From contig OX345649.1 of NCBI GenBank assembly GCA_947044365.1, positions 2,927,930 to 2,991,929 of the forward strand: a stretch of 64,000 nucleotides of DNA, written 5' to 3'. This document shows positions 1-55,906 of this stretch, piece after piece; position 1 is the first letter of the stretch; the number at the start of each line of letters is the position of its first letter. The notes beneath the pieces are model-generated. The model searched no databases, was not told the DNA's origin, and worked only from the letters and a program-made list of their open reading frames with translations. A program made the position numbers and the translations under genes. The stretch comes from Petrosia ficiformis. Taxonomy: Eukaryota > Porifera > Demospongiae > Haplosclerida > Petrosiidae.

Positions 1-196
1 CATCAGATTTATAATCACTGAGCTCATGCAAAAAATAAATATGATATAGAATGAGTAGGAATGTTATAACAAATACATTTAGTAGCTATGTGTAAAAAAA
101 GGAAACTTTAGTTTGAATCAGATGAATGTTGTAAGTAATGACTAGGTATGTATGATGAGAAAATAAAGAGAGAGACACACATCAAGAAAAACATCT

Positions 197-270
197 GGAC
201 TAGCTGGGGTTTGAACCCAGGACCTTCTGATTGCTAGTCAAATAGCTCTTTCATCTGAGCTACTCGAGCC
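197..270 (-). tRNA. tRNA-Ala(AGC)-like sequence, probably a relic
   Basis: 74 nt on the minus strand with a D arm, a five-pair anticodon stem with loop CTAGCAA (anticodon AGC), variable AGGTC and a perfect CTGGG/CCCAG T arm. The acceptor stem is mostly mismatched (two Watson-Crick pairs), so a pseudo-tRNA or tRNA-derived SINE is likelier than a working gene. Confidence 0.45.
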
Positions 271-396
271 AGGTTGAGGAAGAGAATTTCGTAGCAAAAT
301 GTCTACTACTTAGGTCAGACAAATTCAGTTGTGTCTCTCTCTATTTGGCAGTTAATGTTATAGTCCTGTAGTTTGTGTCACTATAGTTGATGCTAC

Positions 397-420
397 AGAT
401 ATATATCACATTTATAAGTC
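397..420 (-). CDS. Possible 24-bp microexon (extracellular loop 2)
   Basis: Between ACACAG and GTAGCA, in phase with the TM4 exon; it would add LTYKCDIY, supplying the loop-2 Cys expected to pair with TM3. Splice sites are weak, so this is tentative. Confidence 0.25.
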
Positions 421-566
421 CTGTGTTGGCAGTGTCAGTTTATTATACAATCATAATAATACATGTATGTATATGTATTTGTTCATTCAACACATGTGGG
501 TGTATTCAAACGACATGTTATAATTATATTGTACTGGCTATAACATTTGTTACATGATTGACTTAC

Positions 567-46073
<45,507 letters not shown>

Positions 46074-47395
46074 TCTCCATGGAACAGCTACAATTTCTTT
46101 GCTTGAGGAAATACTAGGGGCACACCTCCATAATACTATAATTAAAATTAAATGTGGAGTCAGGGAAACTGTTTAAAATCGTGTACACAAATACAAGATT
46201 TGCTCGTTGGTTTTGTTCTGTGCATAATGAGTCTGTTTTGATATCTTGTGATACACTTGTAATACAAAATTAATTATAATTGTAATTAAAAAAACATTTC
46301 TTAATTTAAATTAAACATGTATGAATATCAAAATCCAAAAAGCATTACAAAGAGTATTGAATAAAACTAAATAATCATGTGTATGTATGTGTGTAGTTAT
46401 ATGAGTATTTGATAAGAAGCATAATTATTAAGTTCTTGGTATTTTTGTCTCTTACTTTACTAACTGGTCGTGATGCCTCAATAGGAAGAGCTCATCATTT
46501 AGATGTTGTGGTAGTAAACTATAATTATGGAGAAATAATTATCATAATTTTCCATAGCATAGTATAATAATTATATAGACACTTCATGTAGTTTCAAACA
46601 AGGTCAAATAGTAATTTTTATACAGCAGGAATTGAATAGAGGGATGGTATTAGGATCAGACATGTGGTCAATTAAGTAATATTACCTTAAAAGTCAGTAT
46701 ATATATAATTATTATTACCTCCTAAGTCAATGAAATCAGGAGCCCATAATGACGTTGACCAGAAAGCGTAAGAGTACTCTTACACTTTCGTCATTATGGG
46801 CTTCTGATGAAATATATTACACTTTTTAGGATTGGAGGGATTTTTTTTGGGCCAGAAAGGTGCAGACTTACTGATTCTGTTTATGAGGAACTCATGGACG
46901 TTAAATGCTTTGCTCACCTTACTGACCTCTAATAACGAAGCTGCTCCAACAACAATGGTAGTTCACCAGATCATCAATAAATCACTTACAACACACTTGA
47001 CAGTGTAATGTGTGTTTCAATGCAGCACTTGGGCAGTCAATAAAGATCTCATTTACATAACACACTCGCCTTTGGTTCGTGCATTATATAAACTCAACCT
47101 CTATCGACCCACCCTCGTGCTACATTAAAACACGTAATCACAGTAAAGTGTGTTATAACTATTACATACTACGTAAGGCCAATTACAATTACTATTACCT
47201 CGACATTGAGATTGTACATTACTATTACTAATACTATTACTTATTTTACTATTACTAATACTATTACCTCAGTTTTTAATTACATGTACCTATTACTATT
47301 AATTACTATTACTATTACCTTGAAATATGTAATTACTATTACTGTCACTTTTATCTATTACTATTACTCTGTGTCTGATTTGAGTGCTCAAGTTT
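46074..47395. other. Region between the Ig receptor start and the SDR gene
   Basis: Presumably holds the receptor promoter, but I cannot point to a core element. Contains the 46734 palindrome and an ATTACT-rich simple repeat at about 47170-47365. Confidence 0.4.
46734..46809. mobile_element. Short palindromic MITE, 76 bp
   Basis: ATCAGGAGCCCATAATGACG and its near reverse complement around a GTAAGAGTACTCTTAC centre. A half-copy (AAGCCGATAATGACGTTGACC) lies at about 50060. Confidence 0.7.
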
Positions 47396-47576
47396 TTATG
47401 GCTATCCTTATGATTGCTTGTAGTTTTACGAAGAAACTGGAACTACTAGCTGTTCTAGGTGCAATATATTCTTAAAGATAATCTTAGATAATCAAAATAA
47501 TAACGAATGTTGTGTTTCAGGCATGAGAGCGTCAGCCATAATTACTGAATGATGACACCACAAACAATCATAGGGA
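47396..47576. mobile_element. Short copy of CCCTATGATTGCTTT-end MITE family
   Basis: TATCCTTATGATTGCTTGTA on the left, CAAACAATCATAGGGATAC on the right; internally deleted to about 181 bp. Confidence 0.6.
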
Positions 47577-47915
47577 TACTTTTTCTCTATATATCTTGTT
47601 CTCCATATATCTTGTTTGTAGTACAATACAGCTAGTCGAGTAACAGAAAGTACATAAGTACATTCAAAATTAACTCTGATTAATGAAGGTAGAATTATAA
47701 GTGGCTACATTACAATAGCAACCATTGGATTGAGGTCATGGGATAATTATCTGAAACCTACATGTATATATCAGTCAGATGTTAAAATTCTTGGACTTAT
47801 AAATGCTAACATTAAAACTGTGTGATCAGTCTATTGCCACTTGTTTGACTAAGTCTTGTATACATGTGAATGAGTGACAAAACATATATAATTATGATAT
47901 GTATTCTTTATCCAC

Positions 47916-48290
47916 TCACAATCGTAATATTGCTTCCATTCTGCCATTTGGAATATCAAGGAAAAAGATTTTATTACACACAGCATGAATTACTTGTTCC
48001 GCAACATATTTTGGTGATAAACCTAGAGTATTAGGCCATGGAAACAACTCAATCGCTCCCATTCCTGTGCTGTCTATCCTTCCAGGACAAACACAAGTAA
48101 AAGAAACGTCCTTTCGTTGTGATAAGAGAAACTCCATATTTAGTCCATATGTCAGATTGAAGACAGCAGCTTTTGAAGCACAATAGATGGAGGCATTGGG
48201 AAAAGCAGAATATGCTGCATCAGAACAAATATTAACTATATGCCCATGACTTGGATCATCTTTCATGATATCCAAAAAAGCCTTCGTGGT
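47916..48290 (-). CDS. SDR exon 3: catalytic Ser-Tyr-Lys
   Basis: TTKAFLDIMKDDPSHGHIV, NICSDAAYS, YCASKAAVFNL, CVCPGRIDSTGM. CPGRIDS replaces the usual CPxxxxT after the active site. Ends at TGA or, if GTGAGT at 47919 is used, continues elsewhere. Confidence 0.85.
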   Translation of the reverse strand, partial: TTKAFLDIMKDDPSHGHIVNICSDAAYSAFPNASIYCASKAAVFNLTYGLNMEFLLSQRKDVSFTCVCPGRIDSTGMGAIELFPWPNTLGLSPKYVAEQVIHAVCNKIFFLDIPNGRMEAILRL

Positions 48291-51200
48291 CTGAGAGAGA
48301 GAAAGTAAAATATACATGTCAAACTGTGCTTGATCTATAAGACACATAACATAAAATGTGTTTAGGGCTAAAATTACACATTTATGTACATATTTATCAT
48401 CACTTGTGAAGGAAAAGCCAGGAATAATTATGATCAAATACTTATACCTTCAAATGCTCACTATTTGGCCCTTTTGTAAAAGCAGTGACCTACTACAAAT
48501 CAGTTTGGCTTATTAACTCAGAAAAAAATTCATTTGTAAATGTTTGTTATAGTTTTAAAAGAGTGAATGATATATCATCAGTATTATATTGGAGTATTCA
48601 CTAGCCAATTTTGAAATAATTCTTTAATGAAAAAGAATAGATATAGCAAACGTTTCAACACCTATCCAGGTGTCTTCATCAGGGAATAAAATGATACATG
48701 GTAGCTAAAGTGGGAGAGCAATTATAATGAACTACTGTTCCATTTAAATGCCATGCTGGCTTTGTGTATATAACATGTCTAAATTACAACTGTTTAAAGA
48801 TCAAACAAGCGTATATAGTTGTATATACAATTATACGTTACGCACAAAGTTTACATAATGAGGAATTCAAAATGCATTTTTATGACTCATCCCTATAATT
48901 GGTTTCCACAAATTCAATTATATAATTATGTATTATAATAATATTATATTATATAATCATAATAATAATAATTATGTATTATAATAATATTATATTATAT
49001 AATCATAATAATAATAATTATGTATATACATGTGTCACATACACATTACAAAATTAGTTTAAGGAAGTTGTATCATTCCAGGAGCTCGATCAGTGCAATA
49101 CATAAAGAATGTGTGCTTGAGCTACAATCTATAGACTATCAAAAAGAAAGCAATACTTCTGAAAAAGGAAAACGTCAAAGAAATTACAGAAAAGAAGTTG
49201 GTTATTAGCACAGTAGCTTTGTAACACATTTTATAGATGCATTGAGCCTATTGGGGCCTCAAGATTAATTTAAAAATCATGCTCCAAAACAAATATATAG
49301 TCACAACATGGACAGCATGCATATTCAAATACATGTTTTAAAAGCATATATCCATAGTAGTTCTCTATATGCAAGATACAGAAAGTTTCCCCACTGTGCA
49401 ATGATTTTATCACTAGTGAATCAGTAGTGATGCACCAAAAAGAGATTTTACCGATATTCTGATAACTGATACCAATCTGATATTCTGTCTACCTTCTGGT
49501 TTCTGATTCTTCCAATGATAATGAGCATTTTCTCAATAATTACAAGTATCATAAAAGCAATTAATGATGCTATAATCACAAGAAATGACATCATTGGAAC
49601 ACATCGTTCAGATAACCGATACTAAACATAATGGCCGATAATAATCGATACTGATTAATGATCCTATTATCAATACATCACTACACTAAACTACTACTGT
49701 ATCGGATTTTAGGAACATTAGAAACAATCTTCTCAATATCAAAAGGATCAAAAAGCATAATTATCTTGTTAATTAAACCACATAGGCAGCTTGGGTTACT
49801 GTAATCTTTTAGTCTGTTCGTTTTTTACCACATTTCTGGATACATTGAAATTTAGAACAAGCTACCAGCAGACTTCAAATTATACAATTATGAGTAATAT
49901 CAAAAGGTTCTATTTGATTATAAAGTTATGGGGAATTAGTGTCTATTGGTGGTAAAACACTGCATGAAATCAGGTACAATACAGGAACATGGACACTAAA
50001 CTTTCTGGCATACTCCACCTATTTTACACAATGTAGTTCATGCATGTGATTCAAACCAGAAGCCGATAATGACGTTGACCATAAAGCAGAAGAGTTTAAG
50101 ATAGGTATACATACCTATAAGGGTGGACAGTATTTCAGAATTTTCATTATTAATCAATACGATGTTGCAGTGTATTCAGTTTATTAATAATTATTAATTA
50201 TTAATAATTATTACTAATTATTGTGATACACAGTGAGGTCCTCTCAAGGTTAATATGTTGGTATTTTTGACAAAGAATCTAGATCAAGTCATTTATACAA
50301 ACATACATGTACATCTAGTGACAAATTGATACTTAGCTACAACTTAAACATAAAATATCGCTGATATAGCACTCATGGGTATGTTATAACTTATAAACCT
50401 GGAGCCAATGTGCAAGTGTGCCTTTCAAAATGGTGGACTGAAATCTAACAGGTATGAATCAACATTATTCATTGTTCATTGATCTACATTCTATATATAA
50501 ACATGCCAATTTGGTTGGAAGTTTTGAAAGATATCACCCTCGAGCTGTCAGCCTTCACATGATATATTTTCAAAACTTCCTCATTGGTGGATTTACATAA
50601 CACCATGAACCATGAACCATGATATATATTACACATATATAATATATAATTAATCTAGCATTGTCTGCAATTGTTTCTATCAAGAATAACTGGGAATGTA
50701 TGTTTGTTTTCCAATCACACTTGTGGCGAGGGTTCCACACTGCGGGGGCATTCATTTTTTTGCATTCATTTTTTTCAATCTGGAAAGAAGGTAGGACCAA
50801 TGAGATCACATGCACAAAGCAAAAAAGGTGTGTGTCTCCTATTCATTACAAATGAAAACTAAATAATTATGCAGTTTTGAGGGTGCAGTGAAACTTATAA
50901 TCACTAAAAAGCACTGATTACATGTGTATAGGAGCATTTTCATCCAGGGAATATTACTCCAAGTAGAGTGAGGAGTGACTAATTACTATGTATATACACA
51001 CATTAGGTAGTACCAGATAGTGTCCAATGATGTATTGCATACCACTATAAAGAATGCCTATAACTCAAAACATACTTAAAGAGAACATTGTTTAGGAGCT
51101 AAAGAGATAAGTAGACAGTAGATACTAAGTCATACTATTATTTTCTTACCCAACAATATCCTAATATGTTGACATTAACTGTAGATTTTATATCCTCTTC

Positions 51201-52892
51201 AGTCAGTTCCATGAATCCTTTTGCTACAAGCTTAGCAGCATTATTTACTAACACAGAGACGTTTCCTTTAGTATCCTTTATCAATTGTCTAGCTGCACTA
51301 TCCACTTCTCTCTTATTAGAGCAGTCCACTTGGTAAGCATAGACATCCCCGCCATCATCCTTAATTTCACTTTCAGTCTGTCTTAATAAAGTGTCATTAA
51401 TATCCCATAGAGCCAAAATTGCACCTTGTCTAGAAAACTGCAAAGGGAGCAAAACTATTTTCATTATGCCAAATAATAATTAGTAGTACATAATTTTAGT
51501 ACACAACACCACACACAATGAATAGCTCTAATTAAAGATGTGAGATATCCCATAACAGTCATACCACGAGTCATTGTTTAAAACTGCAGGAATATGACTG
51601 AGTTAAAATACTACTACATTACATCACATTTTGAACCTCAGTGAATTTTAACGCAGTTAGAGAAACTGAAATCATGTGTTGACAACAACAACTTAAATAA
51701 TGTTTTCTTTAAAGCAAAGTAAGAGACTATCAAATTGTATAGGTGCTACTTTTATGGATTAAAAGGTCCCCATGACTGCATTTTTTTTTCATCGTTATCC
51801 AGGTTTATCTAGAAATATTTTAAAGGGGGAGAGGCATCCTCCAGTTAGATCACCATAAAACAATCATATTATAGATACTATTTTCTCTGTAAAATATTGT
51901 CATTTTAAGGAATTGATGAATCTTGGAAAAAAGGTTATAAACTTATAATACTAAAACACTAAACCTGAGCTGTATGCTTAAAAACAAGGGTCAGAATTGT
52001 CATCTTAAAAAAAATCAGCCTATCTTCGCCATCATAGACAGTATCGATGAGTAGTTGCATTAATCTCAAGCCACCTTAGGCAATAATCGTAAAACTTAAT
52101 TTTCAATCACCCAGTCATACCACAACAAACAAGTCAACCATTAAATTCACTTATCCTTCACTTTGCTTTCCCAGTAAGGAATGTGCCCTGGCTGTTGTGT
52201 TGGTATACAATTACTTGCAAACTGTGAATATTGTATATATATATATGTATAGGTTATAACACCCTACGAGTGCTATATCAAATTTATAATCACTGAGCAC
52301 AAGGGCCGTAGGCCCGAGGGCGAGGTGATTATAACTCTGATATAGCACAAGTAGGCGTGTTATAATTAATATATTTCCCGAAAGACAAGACCTTTGTTAA
52401 TGTATGTTGTTTCTCTTACCATGTTGTCTGCACTTTGGAAAAGGTAAGCGTTGTTTTCTTGTAGTCTGTTTCGACGGCAGGTTTTATATCTGACCACAGG
52501 GTGCTATATTTCATTTATAAACCTGTGGTTTACTTTGATGTTTCGTGGTATCGGGATATATATATATATGTCACGATGAAGCCACCCTTCAAAGCTTCTG
52601 ACAGTGCTATAAATTGGTAAGTTCACCATGGTTTGATATGTGCACTGTGTGGTTTGTGGCTTCATTAAGCTATATAAACTTGACTTTGAAGTCATGAAAT
52701 ATATAGGTTATGTCATGCCCACTTGCGCTTATCACCTTGCCTGCTGCCCTTAGTCTAGCAGTCTACATAACCTATACATATATATATCAGTGTTTATACA
52801 GCTTAATGAAGTGACAAACTGCACAGTGCATGTATCAAACCATGGTGCTGTCGGAGGCTTTGAAGGGTGGCTTCATCATCACACACACACAC

Positions 52893-52927
<35 letters not shown>

Positions 52928-54409
52928 TCATTAAATAACCTGTGGAAAATGGAAAACAAGAAGCTATGGAGTCTGTGGCTCTAATACTTGCAGTTGTACT
53001 TGTTCATTCACTGTTGAAAAGTCTAAAGAGATAGAGTAGTCACTTGTAACAGAAAAGTAGAATATAACTCATTGTTTAATCTAACACAAGACTAACGTTC
53101 TGCAAGAAGATTGCCAGACTCTTGAACATTTCAAGAAAAGTTATGGACTTAAGTTACTTCTCACTCATGTTGTAGATTGCTACTCTATTGTTGTATATCC
53201 ATACTGTAAGCAAATAAAACTACTGGTTCACAAGCCATCAGCAATAGAGGTTAGCATCGTGAATATTTCCGTATTTTAGCAGATATTCGCCGAACCATAG
53301 GTGCATAAATTTGGCAAAACCATAGGGTCTTTTGTCGTTAGGGTTTAAATCTGAACAAAGGTGAAGCAGTTTTATTTCCAAGGGCTTCTACTGTCGTTGT
53401 GGGGTCACTATTTATAATGCTAACCTTCTGTTGCCATTAACACGTACTGGTTCCGTATCCACCATTTAAAAAAACTATATTAATAATTTCACACACATGG
53501 TAATTGCATACTAATACCATCAGCACATTCCTTCATACTGGGGACAAAAAGTGTAAAATTATTTACCAGACCTGATTCCTTTTCCTTTGGTGAGTCTGGA
53601 AACGAGACTAATCACAATTCTAAATGTTATTTACAATTACAAATTACAATTACAACATTGTTGATAACATGCAGAAATACTAGTCTCGCATAGCCAGACT
53701 TAACCTATTATGAAGGAAGGGTCTGGTCAACCCACTGTACTAGTGTTCGTCAAGTCAAATTTTTGGTTATTTTAGTGCGTGACAAACGACTAATAATATT
53801 CATAATCAAAATACGTATAGTGGGTTGTTTTCGTAGGTGATAATTTTGTATACATGCTTTAGAATAAATTTTCGTTCTTTTATTTTCGTCTTGTCATAAT
53901 TGCAATCAATCAACATAGCCATACCCATCACACGTGACCTATAATTTTATCACTCAGTAATAGGATTTGTTTGAGTTTAGCTGGAGCGTGAGTATATTCA
54001 TAACTACACCTTCCAATTACAGTCTGCCAGCTGTATGAATATCATTACTACAGTTATGAATTCAATTGCCAGTTTGCCAGTACAGTCCTTTGTAATAGGT
54101 TGGGTCTGGCTACATGAAATACTGTATATTTATATATATATATATATATTATATATAAATTTTCTGATAAAACTAATATATATAATTTATTATATACATA
54201 TATATATAATATATAACCTGTAATGCAATTTGTTTTCCTAAGCCTTGGCCTGCTCCAGTAACAAGAACAATCTTTCCTCGAAATTTAGGACTTTTAAATT
54301 CTGGTTCCCCAAATAAACGCACACGTACTCTCATCAGACAATTTCTAAGTATCCAGAATTCCAGTTTTATGAACCATGAGAAAAGAAGAAACAATTTCTT
54401 GAACCCCAT
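47916..54409 (-). CDS. Short-chain dehydrogenase/reductase, SDR16C/retinol-dehydrogenase-like (gene level)
   Basis: NAD(P)-dependent oxidoreductase, probably on lipid or retinoid substrates at ER or lipid-droplet membranes by family analogy. Three exons joined in phase 0 give 284 residues if the TGA at 47916-47918 is used; family members are usually about 300. Residues 1-25 are hydrophobic (membrane anchor). Cofactor site TGAGQGLG at about 51-58, VNNAA at about 131, catalytic Ser of NICSDAAYS and YCASK at about 195-199, with the usual 13-residue Ser-Tyr spacing. It is divergent from the plus-strand gene at 54857. A GTGAGT two bases after the Leu codon start leaves open a further C-terminal exon. 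Substrate is inferred only. Confidence 0.85.
48874..49200. mobile_element. Decayed copy of CCCTATGATTGCTTT-end MITE family
   Basis: GACTCATCCCTATAATTGGTTTCC left end and a TTAAGGAAGTTGTATCATTC interior as in the 44691 copy; the far end is missing and a duplicated ATTATATTATATAATC block is inserted. Confidence 0.45.
49425..49683. mobile_element. Probable hAT-type MITE, 259 bp
   Basis: Ends TAGTGATGCACC / AATACATCACTA with inverted CCGATA-type subrepeats inside. No clear target duplication, so the call is moderate. Confidence 0.5.
49684..51149. other. SDR intron 2, remainder
   Basis: Contains a half-copy of the 46734 palindrome (about 50060), a fragment of the 52253 palindrome family (about 50358-50395), and AT-rich filler. 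Overlapping short open frames on both strands at 50570-50862 show no domain. Confidence 0.45.
51150..51437 (-). CDS. SDR exon 2: Rossmann core
   Basis: FSRQGAILALWDIN, where Asp at the end of strand 2 favours NAD over NADP, then VDCSNKREV and VSVLVNNAAK. 96 codons, phase 0-0, TTTGCAG and GTAAGA. Confidence 0.88.
51438..52252. other. SDR intron 1, proximal part
   Basis: AT-rich; no exon or element recognised. Confidence 0.5.
52253..52366. mobile_element. Palindromic MITE with GC-rich loop
   Basis: Arms GTTATAACACCCTACGAGTG / GCACAAGTAGGCGTGTTATAA, centre GGGCCGTAGGCCCGAGGGCG. Half-copies occur at 1-29, about 24030-24075 and about 50358-50395. Confidence 0.7.
52575..52877. mobile_element. Large inverted repeat, about 303 bp
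   Basis: Arms GATGAAGCCACCCTTCAAAG / CTTTGAAGGGTGGCTTCATC of about 85-100 bp, with an inner ATAGGTTATGT/ACATAACCTAT pair. Lies 210 bp from the previous palindrome. Confidence 0.75.
52878..54217. other. SDR intron 1, distal part
   Basis: AT-rich; (TA)n near 52902 and 54135; no exon recognised. Confidence 0.5.
54218..54409 (-). CDS. SDR exon 1: anchor and cofactor motif
   Basis: ATG at 54409. MGFKKLFLLFSWFIKLEFW anchor, then KIVLVTGAGQGLGKQIALQ. Donor CAG|GTTATA, phase 0. 64 codons. Confidence 0.85.
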
Positions 54410-54856
54410 TGTTTTTGCCGCACCCCTACACTAGGCCACCACCCTAATGATAATTTTATATTACTAAGGGGGGAGGGTTTATATTATTAGAGAAATAAAA
54501 AGACATTTATTGTGAGAATGACGGGGTGGGATAAGAATGCTGAGTAAAGACAGTAGGTTGGATGCATGACCAACTTTCTTTGTTTTGGCGTAAAAAAAAA
54601 AAAAGGGAAACTTCCAGCATGACCAACCAATTACATCAAAGATTGTTCTATAATCTTTGATTACATCAACGCTAGTGTGGGGCTCGCTCAGGTTTGCCCC
54701 ATATTGCTGCCACGTGGTCTTGAGAGCACGTGATCATGAAAGCGCGAAGAGTTCTTTGAAGCATAAATTATTGTTTAGACGAAGTTAGAAAGGTATTGTG
54801 AAGTGTCTGTCTGTTTGTGTGTGAGTATTGATTTTGCATACTCCTCTAGGAATCTA
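54410..54856. promoter_or_regulatory. Divergent promoter region with two CACGTG E-boxes
   Basis: 447 bp between the SDR ATG (minus) and the next gene's ATG (plus), the most GC-balanced stretch nearby. CACGTG occurs at 54711-54716 and 54727-54732, start to start 16 bp. No TATA box is evident. E-box use by bHLH factors is family knowledge; activity here is inferred. Confidence 0.5.
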
Positions 54857-55906
54857 ATGCTAGGCAAGAGTGTTCAGGGCAATTCGCCTCCAATTACTAA
54901 ATATTTTCAGAGGTTCTTAAAACCCAAAAGTGTTAGTGAAAGTGGTAAGGAGAATAGTCTTATAATGCCAATGAAAAGAGAAGTATTTGATTGTGATTCG
55001 AAAGTATTCTCAAGAAAAAGTTTGAAGAAGCGTCGCAACATTATGAATACCTCAAGAGATCACAAATCTGCTCAAGTTATCTATTCCTCTATTGTAATCC
55101 CACATTCTTCACCTAACATGCCATCTCCAAAAAAGACTAACTTTAATTGTTCACTGATTAACAATAATTCATCTCCGATATTAATTGAATCTACTCCAGA
55201 CTCTTGTATTGTTATTTCATCTTCACCTGAATCAGATGATGAAGATCTGTTATCAAAGTCAAAAAGGTGTTGCATCACTCAAGTCTCTCCTTCCCCTATG
55301 AAACTATATGATAAAGATTCCAAAATTGACAACAAAGACCCCATTTCTAAAGGTGTAAAAACTATGTTTAGTTTTGGCTCTCGTGATGTGATGATTGAAG
55401 ATAACATTTCACTAGATTCTTCCAAACTCCCTTCATGGTTAAAAGATCCTAGTCCAGTAGGTGATAGTAGTGGTAGTGATGATACAGATCTACCACCTGT
55501 GCTGTTCATATCACCTAACAAAGAACACAAAACACAAAAGAAAGGTATTGAAAAGATGGAGGTTGATAGCAAGATCAACGTTGTAGATTTTATGAACTTC
55601 ACTTCATCCACCAATTGCTGTTCCAAACTTTGCATAACTCCACTCAGTAAAGAACTTCAAGGGCTAAAAGTAGGTGACTCTCCGCCACCATTTTCACCTT
55701 CTCTTCCTACTTTGGGTTCAGCAGAGCCTCTATCAATTTCTCTTCCATGTGTATCACCCACAAATCCTTCATTTGAGGACACTTGTAGCCAGATATCAAT
55801 GGAAGTTGATAATCAAGAAGAGAGTGATGAGACTGTTCCTCCTTACATGCAAGATCTTGTGATGTTAATACATAGAAGAGGAGGCCTCTCCATGAAACAC
55901 TATCAG
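54857..55906 (+). CDS. Exon 1 (or 2) of SLF2-like gene
   Basis: ATG at 54857 (MLGKSVQGNSPPITKYFQ); the frame extends upstream only through non-ATG codons. A possible non-coding first exon ends at AAAG|GTATTG (54792) with acceptor TCCTCTAG at 54850. 350 codons to CAG|GTACAT. Confidence 0.75.

Noticed and set aside
46074..46200. In-frame open sequence upstream of the receptor ATG
   Set aside because: No Met in frame and it would bury the signal peptide; taken as 5' untranslated.
54803..54856. N-terminal extension of the SLF2-like protein upstream of ATG 54857
   Set aside because: Depends on a GTG start and includes a likely splice acceptor (TCCTCTAG at 54850); ATG 54857 is the better start.
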